Below, one piece after another: positions 26,846 to 37,095 of a stretch of DNA of 64,000 bases. The first letter of the stretch is position 1. Each line of letters begins with the position of its first letter. The notes under the pieces were generated by a model, which was given only the letters and a program-made list of their open reading frames with translations, made no database searches and was not told the origin of the DNA. The DNA is from Nonomuraea soli (GTDB lineage: Bacteria; Actinomycetota; Actinomycetes; Streptosporangiales; Streptosporangiaceae): positions 806,001 to 870,000 of the forward strand of contig NZ_JACDUR010000004.1 of assembly GCF_013761175.1 (NCBI RefSeq), read 5' to 3'. A program made the translations under genes and the position numbers.

Positions 26846-27640
26846 ATGACGAAGTTCGACGAGGCGACGCAGGCCATCAGGGTCGACGAGACCACCTATG
26901 ACGTCTGTCTCGACCCGGGCTACTCCATCGGTGGTCCGCTGAACGGCGGTTATCTCATGGCCGTGCTGCTGCGGGCCGTGGTGGACGCCTCGCCGCACGA
27001 GCATCCGGTGAGCACGACCACGCAGTTCCTCAAGGCGCCCACACCGGGGCCCGCCCGCGTGATCGTGCAGCAGCTGAAGGCGGGAAGGACGGCGGCCTTC
27101 ACTAGGGCCACGCTGGTGAAGGACGACATCGCCCACCTGGAGGCCCTGGTGACCACGGCGACCCTGCCCGCCGAGCAGGACGTGGTCTACACCGGCGGTC
27201 CCGAGCACCTGATGCCGCCTCCTGACGACTGCGTCAGGCTGCCCGACCCCAAGCCGGAATCGGGCATGACGCTCAACGCCCAGATGGAGATGCGCTTCGA
27301 CCCGCCGACGATCGGCTGGCTGAAGGGCGAGCCGACCGGCCGCCCCGAGGCGCGCGCCCACTTCCGCATGGCCGAGCCGCAGGATCCCGACCCGTTCGTC
27401 CTGGCCCTGGCCGTCGACGCCCTGCCGCCGGTGGTGTTCTCGGCCGGCCTGCGCGGCTGGGCGCCGACGGTGGACCTGACCTGGCACCTGCGCGCGCTTC
27501 CCGCCCCCGGCTGGCTGACCCTGCTGGGCGGCGGACGGCTGATCGCGGACGGCTGGTTCGACGAGGAGGTCGAGGTCTGGGACTCGGCGGGCAGGCTGGT
27601 CGCCCAGTCCCGCCAGCTCGCCAGGGTCGGCAGGGGCTGA
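26846..27640 (+). CDS. Acyl-CoA thioesterase family protein (double hotdog)
   Basis: A 264-aa protein with two hotdog halves. The first shows SIGGPLNGGYLMAVLLRAVV, PVSTTTQFLKAPTPGPARVI and KAGRTAAFTRATLVKDDI; the second VDALPPVVFSAGLRGWAPTV and DLTWHLRALPAPGWLTLL. This is the TesB-like/thioesterase-superfamily layout of mycolata and other actinomycetes. Likely hydrolyses acyl-CoA thioesters in the cytoplasm. ATG has GGGAG upstream. A hairpin follows the stop. Confidence 0.88.
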   Translation: MTKFDEATQAIRVDETTYDVCLDPGYSIGGPLNGGYLMAVLLRAVVDASPHEHPVSTTTQFLKAPTPGPARVIVQQLKAGRTAAFTRATLVKDDIAHLEALVTTATLPAEQDVVYTGGPEHLMPPPDDCVRLPDPKPESGMTLNAQMEMRFDPPTIGWLKGEPTGRPEARAHFRMAEPQDPDPFVLALAVDALPPVVFSAGLRGWAPTVDLTWHLRALPAPGWLTLLGGGRLIADGWFDEEVEVWDSAGRLVAQSRQLARVGRG

Positions 27641-27643
27641 CCC

Positions 27644-27682
27644 CGTATCGGAGGGCGGCATGCCACAGTAACGCCCGATACG
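27644..27682. terminator. Bulged hairpin after thioesterase gene
   Basis: CGTATC (27644-27649) pairs with GATACG (27677-27682), and GGGCG (27653-27657) with CGCCC (27672-27676), with a GGA bulge on the 5' arm. It begins 3 nt after the stop codon. Confidence 0.55.
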
Positions 27683-27740
27683 CACCGGGACACCCGGTGG
27701 TTGTGAGCATTCTTACGCTGACCAGCGGTGAAAGGTCGCC

Positions 27741-27753
27741 TACCCTCTGAGTC
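27741..27753 (+). promoter_or_regulatory. Leaderless-type promoter of murI
   Basis: TACCCT at 27741-27746 ends 7 nt before the GTG at 27754. A CTGACC (27718-27723) lies 17 bp upstream as a possible -35. Confidence 0.55.
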
Positions 27754-28578
27754 GTGCCAGATGCGAGCATCGGAGTCTTCGACAGCGGGGTGGGCGGCCT
27801 GACGGTCGCCAGGGCGATCATCGATCAGCTGCCTCACGAGTCCATCACCTACGTGGCCGACACGGCGCATCAGCCGTACGGCCCGAAGCGGATCGCCGAG
27901 CTGCGCGCCTACGCGCTCGAGGTGATGGACCACCTCGTCGAGTCGGGCGTCAAGATGCTCGTGATCGCCTGCAACAGCGCCAGCGCGGCCGTCCTGCGCG
28001 ACGCGCGAGAGCGGTACGACGTGCCCGTCGTCGAAGTGATCCAGCCGGCCACCCGGCGTGCCGTACGGGCGACGAGGAACGGCAGGGTCGGCGTCATCGC
28101 CACCCGCGCCACCATCGCGTCGCTCGCCTACGACGACGCCTTCGCCGCCGCCCCCGACGTCCAGCTCACCGGCGTGGCCGCCCCGCGCCTGGTGGAGTTC
28201 GTCGAGCGCGGAGAGACGATGAGCGACGAACTCATCGACGTCGTGCGCGGCTACCTGGCGCCCGTCCAGGACGCCGGATGCGACACGCTCATCCTCGGCT
28301 GCACCCACTACCCGCTGCTCACCGGCGCGATCTCCTACGTCGCCGGCGACGGGCTCACGCTGGTCTCCAGCGCGGACGAGACGGCCAAGGACGTCTACCG
28401 CATCCTGCATGATCGCGGCCTGGCGGCCGGAAGCGACGCCACCCCCCGGCACCGTTTCCGCGCCACCGGCGATTCCGACCTCTTCGCCCAGCTAGGGCGA
28501 CGATTCCTGGGCCCGGAGATCGTCGCGGTCGAATTCGCTCCTGTGGGGGGAAGTACTCCTAACGGGAGGATTCGATGA
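27754..28578 (+). CDS. murI: Glutamate racemase
   Basis: A 274-aa enzyme that makes D-glutamate for peptidoglycan. [20 protein letters not shown] is the N-terminal glycine-rich signature; the two catalytic cysteines are in [16 protein letters not shown] and [36 protein letters not shown] completes the family pattern. GTG start, leaderless promoter. Overlaps the MBL-fold gene by ATGA, as in mycobacteria and streptomycetes, where murI is followed by a beta-lactamase-fold hydrolase, then rph and rdgB. Confidence 0.96.
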   Translation: MPDASIGVFDSGVGGLTVARAIIDQLPHESITYVADTAHQPYGPKRIAELRAYALEVMDHLVESGVKMLVIACNSASAAVLRDARERYDVPVVEVIQPATRRAVRATRNGRVGVIATRATIASLAYDDAFAAAPDVQLTGVAAPRLVEFVERGETMSDELIDVVRGYLAPVQDAGCDTLILGCTHYPLLTGAISYVAGDGLTLVSSADETAKDVYRILHDRGLAAGSDATPRHRFRATGDSDLFAQLGRRFLGPEIVAVEFAPVGGSTPNGRIR

Positions 28579-29327
28579 AGGTAACCATCGTCGGCTGCTC
28601 GGGCAGCTTCCCCGGCCCCGACAGCCCGGCATCCTGCTATCTCCTCGAAGCCGAGGGATTCCGGATGCTGCTCGACTTCGGCAGCGGCGCGCTCGGAGCA
28701 CTCCAGCGCCATATCGGCCTCTACGACGTGGACGCCATCTGCCTGTCTCATCTCCATGCCGATCACTGCCTCGACCTGTGCGGCTACCACGTGGTCAGGA
28801 CGTACGGCCCGGCCGCGCCCTACCCCCGCGTGCCCGTCTACGCGCCCGCCGACGCGCCGCGCCGCCTCGCCGACGCGTACGGCATGCCCGACGAGCCCGC
28901 CCTGGAGACCGCCTTCGACTTCCGCGTGCTGACGCCGGGCACGTTCGAGATCGGCCCGTTCACCGTCACCGCCGGCCTGGTCAACCACCCGGTCGAGGCG
29001 TACGGCTTCCGCGTCGCGCACGGCGGCCGCTCCATCGCCTACTCGGGCGACACCGGCCAGAGCGACGAGCTCGTACGGCTGGCCGACGGGGTCGACCTGC
29101 TGCTGTGCGAGGCGTCCTTCCTCGACCAGCCCGACCTGCCCACCGACCTGCACCTGTCGGGCAGGCAGGCGGCCGAGCACGCCGCCAAGGCCGGGGCGGG
29201 CAGGCTGGTCCTCACCCACCTGGTGCCCTGGCACGACACGGCCAGGGTGCTCGACGACGCCGCGCACGGTGGCTACGACGGCCCGATCGAGCTGGCCAGG
29301 AGCGGAGCGGTGTACGAGCTGGCCTGA
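28575..29327 (+). CDS. MBL-fold metallo-hydrolase downstream of murI
   Basis: A 250-aa metallo-beta-lactamase-fold hydrolase with [20 protein letters not shown] (HxHxDH zinc motif), [20 protein letters not shown] and [19 protein letters not shown]. It resembles the ribonuclease Z/cyclic nucleotide phosphodiesterase branch. In mycobacteria the equivalent gene next to murI encodes a cyclic nucleotide phosphodiesterase (Rv1339). Translationally coupled to murI by ATGA. Confidence 0.9.
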   Translation: MKVTIVGCSGSFPGPDSPASCYLLEAEGFRMLLDFGSGALGALQRHIGLYDVDAICLSHLHADHCLDLCGYHVVRTYGPAAPYPRVPVYAPADAPRRLADAYGMPDEPALETAFDFRVLTPGTFEIGPFTVTAGLVNHPVEAYGFRVAHGGRSIAYSGDTGQSDELVRLADGVDLLLCEASFLDQPDLPTDLHLSGRQAAEHAAKAGAGRLVLTHLVPWHDTARVLDDAAHGGYDGPIELARSGAVYELA

Positions 29328-29330
29328 GCC

Positions 29331-30569
29331 TCAGGAGTTGGCCTGGATCTGGTCGAAGTCGCGCACGTGCACCAGCGGCGACCACAGGATGGGCACCGCG
29401 GCCAGGACCTTGCCCGTCATCAGCACCCACAACGCGCCGCGCACGGTCAGGTGCGTGGCGAGCACGCCGCCGAGCAGGCCGCCCAGCGGGACCATGCCCC
29501 AGGTGATGAACTGGCTGGCGGCGTTGACGCGGCCCAGCAGGTTCGACGGGGTGACGTTCTGGCGGTAGGTCAGGGCGCCGATCGAGAACAGCGTCATGCC
29601 GAAGGTGATCATCGCCGACGTGATGATGTAGAAGCTGACCCGCCAGTCGGCCTCGGTCATCGGCAGCAGCAGGGCGAAGGGCGAGGTGACGATCAGCGGG
29701 AACCAGGTGATGCGGGCGGTGCCGTAGCGGTCGACCAGCCGTTTGCCCAGCAGGCCCGACAGCACGCCGCCGATGCCGCCGCCGACGAGCACCAGACCGA
29801 TCACTCCGGGCGCGAGGTCGACCGTGTCGGCCAGGAAGATGACGCCCAGGGCGAGCACGCCGCTGACGCACAGCGTGGTGGCCGCGCTGACGATGATGTT
29901 GATGCGCATCACCGGCTCGCGCATCAGGAAGCTCAGGCCCTCGCCCACGTCCTTGACCAGGCCGCGGCTCTCGTGACGCTCGGGGCGCGGGTCGGGCGAC
30001 TTGATGAGGGACAGGCTGATCGCCGAGCCCAGCGCCGAGATCGCCATCGCCATCATGGTCAGCGGGGCTCCCACGGCCTGGACGATCGCTCCGCCGATGG
30101 TGGGACCGATGCCGAAGCCCGCGCTGCGCACCATCTGGAGCTTGGAGTTGCCGTCGGGCAAGGATTCCTTGGCCACGAGGTCGGGGAGATAGGTCTGGTC
30201 GGCTACGTCGTTGAAGACCTGGGCGCATCCCAGGAGCAACGCGATGCCGTACATGATCGTCATATTGAGCAGACCGAGCGACCACAGCAGCGGGATCGCC
30301 GACAGCAACACGAACCGCGACGCGTCGCTGACCACCATGACGCGGCGGCGGCGCCACCGGTCGACCCAGACGCCAGAAGGCAGCCCGAGCACCAGGGTGG
30401 CCACGCTCTGCGCGGCGGCTAACAGTCCCACTTCGAGGGGGGAGGCGTTCAATGACAACACGGCGACGAGCGGCAGGGCCACCCTCGCCACGTTGGCTCC
30501 CGTCTCGTTCAATATGTGGGAGGTAAGGAAGAGGCGGAAATCGGGGTTCCGCAACACCCCCGTTGTCAT
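29331..30569 (-). CDS. MFS exporter (EntS-like)
   Basis: A 412-aa, 12-span transporter. LRNPDFRLFLTSHILNETGA and LALPLVAVLSLNASP-type N-terminus, then GLPSGVWVDRWRRRRVMVVS (motif A), mark the MFS_3/EntS-type exporter family, often for siderophores, macrolides or dyes. Start taken at the ATG at 30569 (MTTGVLRNPDF); a TTG at 30596 is possible. It sits between murI-MBL and rph, interrupting the usual actinomycete order murI-MBL-rph-rdgB on the opposite strand, so it is likely an insertion. Substrate unknown. Confidence 0.87.
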   Translation of the reverse strand: MTTGVLRNPDFRLFLTSHILNETGANVARVALPLVAVLSLNASPLEVGLLAAAQSVATLVLGLPSGVWVDRWRRRRVMVVSDASRFVLLSAIPLLWSLGLLNMTIMYGIALLLGCAQVFNDVADQTYLPDLVAKESLPDGNSKLQMVRSAGFGIGPTIGGAIVQAVGAPLTMMAMAISALGSAISLSLIKSPDPRPERHESRGLVKDVGEGLSFLMREPVMRINIIVSAATTLCVSGVLALGVIFLADTVDLAPGVIGLVLVGGGIGGVLSGLLGKRLVDRYGTARITWFPLIVTSPFALLLPMTEADWRVSFYIITSAMITFGMTLFSIGALTYRQNVTPSNLLGRVNAASQFITWGMVPLGGLLGGVLATHLTVRGALWVLMTGKVLAAVPILWSPLVHVRDFDQIQANS

Positions 30570-30623
30570 TGCGTAAGGATCCCTGTTCGTAGGCAACGGG
30601 TCAAGTGCGATCTGTCAGGGGAC

Positions 30624-30636
30624 TAGGCTGATCAGC
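30624..30636 (+). promoter_or_regulatory. Leaderless-type -10 element for rph
   Basis: TAGGCT at 30624-30629 ends 7 nt before the rph ATG at 30637; no ribosome binding site is visible. Confidence 0.5.
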
Positions 30637-31352
<716 letters not shown>

Positions 31353-31356
<4 letters not shown>

Positions 31357-31937
31357 GGATCGTGCTCGCCACCCGCAACGCCGGCAAGATCGCCGAGCTC
31401 CGGCGCATCCTCGACTTCGACATCGTGGGGCTGGAAGCCTTCCCCGAGATCGGCGACGTCAAGGAGACCGGGCTCACCTTCGCCGCGAACGCCCTGCTCA
31501 AGGCGCACGCCGTCGCCCAGCAGTCGGGCCTGCCGGCCGTCGCCGACGACTCCGGCCTCTGCGTCGACGCGCTCAACGGCATGCCGGGCATCTTCTCGGC
31601 CCGCTGGTCCGGCCGCCACGGCGACGACCAGGCCAACCTCGACCTGCTGCTGGCGCAGATCTCCGACGTCCCGGCCGAGCACCGCGGCGGCGCCTTCGTC
31701 TGCGCGGCCGCGCTCGCGCTTCCCGACGGCCAGGAGCGCGTGGTCGAGGGCGTGCTGCGCGGCACGGTCATCTCCGAGCCGCGCGGAAGCGGCGGCTTCG
31801 GCTACGACCCCGTCTTCGTGCCCGAGGGCTCCGAGCGCACCACGGCCGAGCTGACGGCCGCGGAGAAGGACGCCATCAGCCACCGGGGCCTCGCCTTCCG
31901 CGCGCTGGTCCCCGTGGTGCGCGAAGTCCTGACGTAA
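31353..31937 (+). CDS. rdgB: XTP/dITP diphosphatase (HAM1/RdgB)
   Basis: A 194-aa nucleotide-pool sanitising enzyme that removes ITP, dITP and [23 protein letters not shown] is the SxNxxK-type N-terminus, [40 protein letters not shown] and [20 protein letters not shown]-like blocks complete the signature. ATG overlaps the rph stop (ATGA). Confidence 0.96.
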
Positions 31938-31971
31938 CCGCGTCGTAAGATCCGGGCGGCCCTCTCAGGCG

Positions 31972-31983
31972 TAGTTTCTGAAT
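31972..31983 (+). promoter_or_regulatory. Leaderless-type -10 element for the sulfite-oxidase-like gene
   Basis: TAGTTT at 31972-31977 ends 6 nt before the GTG at 31984; no ribosome binding site is present. Confidence 0.45.
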
Positions 31984-33531
31984 GTGAACGACACTTCTGC
32001 CGTCCCCGCCTGGGCGGGCGCCGTGGCGGGCCTCGTCGCCGGGGCGGTCGGCCTGGGCGTGGCCCAGGTGCTGGCCGGATTCGTCAACCCGGCCTCCTTC
32101 CCCGTGGTGGCGGTGGGCGACGCCGTCGTCGACCTGTCGCCCGCCTGGCTGAAGGACTGGGCGATCAGCACCTTCGGCGAAAACGACAAGACCGTCCTGG
32201 TCGCCGGCGTCTTCGTCGTGCTCGCCCTGGCCGCCGCCGCGCTCGGTGTCCTGTCGCGGACCAGGCTCGCGTACGGCAGAGCCGGATTCGCCGCGCTCGG
32301 CGTCGTGGGAGCCTGGGCGGTGCTCACCCGCCCCTCCGCCGGGCCCTTCGACGTGCTGCCCGCGGCGGTGGGCATCCTGGCCACGGTCGGGGCACTCGGC
32401 TGGCTCCTGCGCCGCGCTGCCGCACCAGGCGAACCCGCCCTGTCCAGCCCGACCGACCAGGGCGTGTTCGACAGGCGCAGGTTCCTGACCGGCGCGGTCG
32501 GCGGCACTCTGGTGGCCGGCGCCGGCACCGCCCTGGGCCGCGCCTGGTCGGGCGGCTCGCAGGTGGAGCAGGCCAGGCAGGCCGTCCCGCTGCCACGGGC
32601 GGCCGCCCCCGCTTCCGCGCTCCCGGCGGGCGCCGACCTCAAGCTGCCCGGGTTGTCACCCTTCGTCACCCCGACCGCCGACTTCTACCGCGTCGACACC
32701 GCCCTGCTGCTGCCGCGCATCGAACCCGCCCAGTGGCGGCTGCGCATCCACGGGCTCGTCGACCGCCCGGTCGAGCTCTCCTACGACGACCTGCTCAAGC
32801 GCCCGCTCACCGAGGCAGACGTCACGCTCACCTGCGTCTCGAACGAGGTGGGCGGGCCCTACGCGGGCAACGCCCGGTGGCTCGGAGTGCCGATGGCCGC
32901 CATCCTCAAGGAGGTCGGCGTGCAGAAGGGCGCCGACATGCTGCTGTCGACCTCCCACGACGGCTGGACCTGCGGCACCCCGCTCGACGTGGTCACCGAC
33001 GGCCGCGACGCCCTGTTCGCCGTCGCCATGAACGGCGAGGCGCTCCCGATCGGCCACGGCTTCCCGGTCCGGCAGGTCGTGCCGGGACTGTACGGATACG
33101 TGTCGGCCACCAAGTGGGTGGTCGACCTCAAGGTGACGAGGTTCGACGCCGACAAGGCCTACTGGTCGACACGCGGCTGGTCGGAGAAGGGGCCGATCAA
33201 GACCCAGTCGCGGATCGACCTGCCCAGGAACCGGGCGAACCTGGCCCCGGGCCGCACCACCATCGCCGGGGTGGCCTGGGCGCAGCACAAGGGCATCGAC
33301 GCGGTGGAGGTCAGGGTCGACGGTGGTCCGTGGCGCCAGGCGCGGCTGGCCGAGGTGCCGGGGCCCGACACCTGGCGGCAGTGGGCGATCGACTGGGACG
33401 CCACGGCGGGCGAGCACACCATCGAGGTGCGCGCCACCGACAGCACCGGCTACACCCAGACCGAGCAGCGTGCGTCGCCCGCGCCCGACGGCGCCACCGG
33501 GTGGCACACCGTCACGGTTTCCGTGGATTGA
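31984..33531 (+). CDS. Membrane-anchored sulfite-oxidase-family molybdopterin protein
   Basis: A 515-aa protein. Four spans lie at about residues 10-32, 60-85, 88-108 and 115-140, then a twin-arginine-like FDRRRFLTGAVGGTLVAGAG segment precedes an exterior catalytic domain. ADVTLTCVSNEVGGPYAGNA holds the cysteine that ligates molybdenum, and GHGFPVRQVVPGLYGYVSAT plus TKWVVDLKVTRFD are sulfite-oxidase family landmarks; a C-terminal Mo-co dimerisation domain follows. Oxidises sulfite or another oxyanion/sulfoxide; electron acceptor unknown, as no cytochrome gene is adjacent. Confidence 0.9.
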   Translation: MNDTSAVPAWAGAVAGLVAGAVGLGVAQVLAGFVNPASFPVVAVGDAVVDLSPAWLKDWAISTFGENDKTVLVAGVFVVLALAAAALGVLSRTRLAYGRAGFAALGVVGAWAVLTRPSAGPFDVLPAAVGILATVGALGWLLRRAAAPGEPALSSPTDQGVFDRRRFLTGAVGGTLVAGAGTALGRAWSGGSQVEQARQAVPLPRAAAPASALPAGADLKLPGLSPFVTPTADFYRVDTALLLPRIEPAQWRLRIHGLVDRPVELSYDDLLKRPLTEADVTLTCVSNEVGGPYAGNARWLGVPMAAILKEVGVQKGADMLLSTSHDGWTCGTPLDVVTDGRDALFAVAMNGEALPIGHGFPVRQVVPGLYGYVSATKWVVDLKVTRFDADKAYWSTRGWSEKGPIKTQSRIDLPRNRANLAPGRTTIAGVAWAQHKGIDAVEVRVDGGPWRQARLAEVPGPDTWRQWAIDWDATAGEHTIEVRATDSTGYTQTEQRASPAPDGATGWHTVTVSVD

Positions 33532-33581
33532 TCCGGGTACGGCACGTGGGAATCCCTCACGACTGCGCCAAGTCCCCGGTC

Positions 33582-33599
33582 GCGTGGTGGCCGCCACGC
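33582..33599. terminator. Short hairpin after sulfite-oxidase-like gene
   Basis: GCGTGG (33582-33587) pairs with CCACGC (33594-33599) around 6 nt, just before the -10 element of the toxin-like gene. Confidence 0.35.
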
Positions 33600-33600
33600 C

Positions 33601-33613
33601 TACCATCGGGGTC
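33601..33613 (+). promoter_or_regulatory. Leaderless-type -10 element for the papain-fold toxin gene
   Basis: TACCAT at 33601-33606 ends 7 nt before the GTG at 33614; no ribosome binding site is present. Confidence 0.45.
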
Positions 33614-34372
33614 GTGTTTCGCGACCGCAGTCCCGTCGAGGGCGCCTACAACCCGGTGGTCGCCGACGGGGTGCGCTGGCTCGATTACGAGCGGGCCGCC
33701 GCGGGGGAGCAAGAGGGACGCCAGGGTGCTCAAGCGCAGGAGCGTGAACCGCTCGACTGGTTCGACCGCGCCGACCGGCCGCCGAGGTTGTCCGGCTGCC
33801 GGCCGTACGGGATGCCGGGGGGTCTGGCCAGGCCCGACCCGCAGGCCGAGCGGGATCTGGCCCGCGCGCTCCCGCCCGGCACCCGCTTCGCCGACCCGCG
33901 CAGCACGTGGGTGCGGCTGATCAACGCCGAAGGTCCGGCGGGCGACCCGTTCCGCGCGGGCAACGCCGCAGACTGCGCCCTGGCGGTGGTCTCCACCTGG
34001 CACGGCGAGCCCGCGGTGGCCGCGCCGAGACAGCCGGAGTACGACCGGGTGGGCAGGCCGCTGCTCACCGGCGAGACGGGCGCGGCCTCGCGCATGCAGA
34101 CCTGGCTCGGGCAGCCGCTGGTCTCCGAAGGGCCGGGGCGGCAGGCCTGTGCGTCGATCTCCGGCCGCCTGCTGGAGGCCGGGCACGGGGCCTGCGCCGT
34201 CCTGGTCGGGCGGTGGTCGACGGGCGGCTCGCACGCCTGGAACGCCGTCAACCACCACGGTGAGGTGATCTGGATCGACGCGCAGCGCGGGCTGCCCGCC
34301 GTGGAACCCTGCTATCCGTCGGCGGCCGAGCTGTTCTGCGCGGTGCTCGACCGGCGGGGGCGGGCCGGATGA
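33614..34372 (+). CDS. Papain-fold toxin-like protein (Tox-PL, predicted glutamine deamidase)
   Basis: A 252-aa protein whose C-terminal 150 residues match the papain-fold Tox-PL domain of polymorphic toxins: RAGNAADCALAVVSTWHGEP (catalytic Cys), EPAVAAPRQPEYDRVG, GAASRMQTWLGQPLVSE, then GSHAWNAVNHHGEVIWIDAQ (His and Asp/Gln of the triad). The N-terminal 100 residues are charged and unassigned. There is no signal peptide, RHS, PAAR or ESX/WXG module, so a delivery route is not visible. It overlaps by ATGA a small gene resembling YrhB/Imm35 immunity proteins. Possibly an anti-phage or intercellular effector. Confidence 0.72.
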   Translation: MFRDRSPVEGAYNPVVADGVRWLDYERAAAGEQEGRQGAQAQEREPLDWFDRADRPPRLSGCRPYGMPGGLARPDPQAERDLARALPPGTRFADPRSTWVRLINAEGPAGDPFRAGNAADCALAVVSTWHGEPAVAAPRQPEYDRVGRPLLTGETGAASRMQTWLGQPLVSEGPGRQACASISGRLLEAGHGACAVLVGRWSTGGSHAWNAVNHHGEVIWIDAQRGLPAVEPCYPSAAELFCAVLDRRGRAG

Positions 34373-34626
34373 GGCTGGAGCAGGCCAGGGCCCTGGCCGA
34401 GGAGTACTTCAACGGCGTGCGCGACGAGGCCCTGCCGGTCGGCATCCATGCCTTCGACGGCGGTTACGTGGCCTGGACCCGCGACGACGGCGAACCCGGC
34501 GTCCTGCCCGAGACGATCGGCGCCGGATGCATCGTGATCGACCGCGCGACGGGCGAGGTGTCGATCCGGCCCCTGCTCGAACCCGAGACGGTGGCCGAGC
34601 ACTGGCCGGGACCGACACTGCGCTAG
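34369..34626 (+). CDS. YrhB/Imm35-like probable immunity protein
   Basis: An 85-aa acidic protein: MRLEQARALAEEYFNGVRDE, GGYVAWTRDDGEPGVLPETI, GAGCIVIDRATGEVSIRPL. The helix-then-beta order and the hDRxTGEV strand resemble YrhB-domain (Imm35) immunity proteins, which commonly follow papain-fold or other polymorphic toxins. Its ATG overlaps the toxin stop, giving coupled synthesis. Identity as antidote is inference from similarity and context. Confidence 0.6.
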   Translation: MRLEQARALAEEYFNGVRDEALPVGIHAFDGGYVAWTRDDGEPGVLPETIGAGCIVIDRATGEVSIRPLLEPETVAEHWPGPTLR

Positions 34627-34634
34627 CCGCGAGC

Positions 34635-37094
34635 TCAGCCCGAGGCCAGCGCGCCCACCACCGAGGCGCGGGCCGCGCGCCGCGCCGGCAGCAGCGAGGC
34701 GATCACCCCGGCCACGCCCGCGACGACGATCAGCAGCCCGACCTGCGTGTACGGCAGGACGAACGAGACGTTGTCGAGCAAGGACCGGACCGCGAGCCAG
34801 CCGAACGCCGTGCCGAGCCCGACGCCGATCAGCGCGCCCACGAGCCCGAGAACCAGGGCCTCGACCGAGAGCATGCCGCGCAGCTGCGGGCGGGTGAGGC
34901 CGAGCGCCCGCAGCAGCGCCGACTCCCTGGTGCGCTCGTGGACCGAGAGCGACAGCGTGTTGGCGATGCCGACCAGCGAGATGAGCACGGCCAGGCCGAG
35001 CAGCGCCGTGATGATCATCAGGGCCATGTCGAGCGAGTCCTCGAACTCGCCGCGCATGTCGGTGGTGCTCTGCACCAGGACCGCCGGGTAGGCCTCCAGC
35101 GCGTTGTCGAGAGCCTTGCGCGCCTGGTCGGGATCGGCCCCGGCCTTGACGTTGGCGGCGAGCATGGAGTCGCCGACCTTGCCGAAGTAGCCGTCGAAGG
35201 CTGCCGCCCCGACCACGATGCCAGGCAGCGGGGTGCCGTCGCCCAGCACGGCGACCACCTTCAGCGCGACCTTGCCCGACCGCTTCGTGGTGATCTCGAC
35301 CTCGTCGCCGACCTTGAGCCCCTCGTCCTTGGCGAGGTACGCGGCGATCGCCGCCGTGCCGGGGGCCAGCTCCTTCATCGATCCGGACTCGACGGTGAAC
35401 GGCAGGGGGCCCTCGAAGGCGCCCACCGTGCGCCTGCCCGCCTCGGCGGAGCGGATCTCGATGACGTCGGCCAGCTCGGGAGTCTCCCGCAGGGCCGCCG
35501 CCACGCTGCGCGGGATCCCGCCCTCGCCGGAGCGAGACTGCATCATGTAGTCGACGGGGAACTGCTGGTCGAGCTCGGCCCCGATGGACGCGCGGGACGA
35601 CGCCGTGATCACCGAGATGAGCGTCATCAGCGTCACCCCGATCGTCAGCGCGATCGTCGTGGTCGCCGCCCGGCGCGGGTTGCGCGAGGAGTTGTCGACC
35701 GCCAGACGGCCGGGCACGCCGAACAGCCTGCGCGGAATCCAGCCGACCAGCGTCGACAGCGGCCTGACCAGGATCGGGCCGAGCACCAGGATCGCCAGGA
35801 AGATCAGCGAGCTGCCGGTCATGGCGACCACGAGCGTGGGCACCTCGCCGACCTTCATCGTCAGCGCGTACCCGGCCAGGCCCAGCCCGGCCAGCAGGAG
35901 CAGCCCGCCCGACAGCGTGCGCAGCAGGCCCGCCCTGAAGGTCTGCTCCTCCACCTGGCTGCGCAGCGCCGCGATGGGTGCCACCCGGGTGGCCGTGCGC
36001 GCCGGCAGCAGCGCGGCGCCGACCGTGACGACCAGGCCGAGGACCAGGCAGATCACGATGGTGGCCGGCTGCAGCGAGGCCGCCGCACCGGTGGGCAGGG
36101 GGGCGTCGAAGGCGTCGAGCACGGCCAGCGCGCCGCCGCCCAGGCCGTACCCGACGGCCAGGCCCATCAGCGAGGACAGCAGGCCGACCACGGCCGACTC
36201 CAGCAGGATCGAGCCGAAGACCTGGCCGCGCGTGGCACCGACGCAGCGCAGCAGCGCCAGCTCCCGGGTGCGCTGGGCGATGAGGATGTTGAAGGTGTTG
36301 TAGATGACCAGCGCGGCCACCATCATCGCCACCAGGCCGAACAGCAGCAGAGCCATGCCGATCTGCTCGGTGCCCATGCCCGCGCTCTCGGCCAGCCTGT
36401 CGGCCAGCTCGGCGCCGGTCTGCACCGTGTAGCCCTGGCTCTCGATGCGCTGCTTGAGCACCGCCGCGTCGGCGCCCTTGACGTCGATCTCGTGGAAGCC
36501 CTTCTCACCCGTCAGCTTCTGGACGGTGTCCAGGGTGTAGCCGACCCCGCCGAAGGCCGTGACCGCCTGGTCGATGCCGGGGTCGAAGATCCCGACCACG
36601 GCGAACTCGTGCCTGGCCTGCTCGGCGTCCAGGACGGTGATGGTGTCGCCGACCTTGAAGCCCTGGGCCCGTGCGGTGTTCTCGTCGACGATGGCCTGGT
36701 CGCCGGCGGCGGGCAGGGCGCCGGAGACGAGAGTGGTGCGGTTCAGGTCGCCGGTGGAGACCGACAGGGCCTGGGCGGGGTAGTCACCGGCCGCCCTGCC
36801 GTCCTTGCCGAGCAGCAGCGCCTCGCCGCCGGCCAGGCCCTGGGCGTCGGTGACGCCCTCGGTGTCCTTGACCCGCTTCAGGTCGGCGGCGGTGAGCCGC
36901 TTGTCCGGCCCGGCGATCACCGCGACGGTGACCTTCTCGGCGGAGGCGGTCACCCCCTGCTTGAAACCGGCCTCCAGGGTGTCGGTCAGCACGAACGTGC
37001 CCGCGATGAAGCCGACGCCCAGCGCGATCGCCAGGGCGGTGAGCACCAGGCGCAGCTTGTGCGCCCGCAGCCCGGCCATGGTCGTCTTCAGCAC
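34635..37094 (-). CDS. MacB/FtsX-type ABC transporter permease
   Basis: An 819-aa permease: N-terminal span ([20 protein letters not shown]), large exterior domain, four-span FtsX domain ([40 protein letters not shown] coupling helix), second exterior domain, and a second FtsX domain near the C-terminus ([20 protein letters not shown]). The duplicated FtsX layout is typical of actinomycete exporters of lipoproteins, antimicrobials or peptides. It ends 9 nt from the immunity gene on the other strand and is preceded by its ATPase with 1-nt spacing. Expression is probably under the two-component system upstream. Confidence 0.92.
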   Translation of the reverse strand: MLKTTMAGLRAHKLRLVLTALAIALGVGFIAGTFVLTDTLEAGFKQGVTASAEKVTVAVIAGPDKRLTAADLKRVKDTEGVTDAQGLAGGEALLLGKDGRAAGDYPAQALSVSTGDLNRTTLVSGALPAAGDQAIVDENTARAQGFKVGDTITVLDAEQARHEFAVVGIFDPGIDQAVTAFGGVGYTLDTVQKLTGEKGFHEIDVKGADAAVLKQRIESQGYTVQTGAELADRLAESAGMGTEQIGMALLLFGLVAMMVAALVIYNTFNILIAQRTRELALLRCVGATRGQVFGSILLESAVVGLLSSLMGLAVGYGLGGGALAVLDAFDAPLPTGAAASLQPATIVICLVLGLVVTVGAALLPARTATRVAPIAALRSQVEEQTFRAGLLRTLSGGLLLLAGLGLAGYALTMKVGEVPTLVVAMTGSSLIFLAILVLGPILVRPLSTLVGWIPRRLFGVPGRLAVDNSSRNPRRAATTTIALTIGVTLMTLISVITASSRASIGAELDQQFPVDYMMQSRSGEGGIPRSVAAALRETPELADVIEIRSAEAGRRTVGAFEGPLPFTVESGSMKELAPGTAAIAAYLAKDEGLKVGDEVEITTKRSGKVALKVVAVLGDGTPLPGIVVGAAAFDGYFGKVGDSMLAANVKAGADPDQARKALDNALEAYPAVLVQSTTDMRGEFEDSLDMALMIITALLGLAVLISLVGIANTLSLSVHERTRESALLRALGLTRPQLRGMLSVEALVLGLVGALIGVGLGTAFGWLAVRSLLDNVSFVLPYTQVGLLIVVAGVAGVIASLLPARRAARASVVGALASG

Positions 37095-37095
37095 C

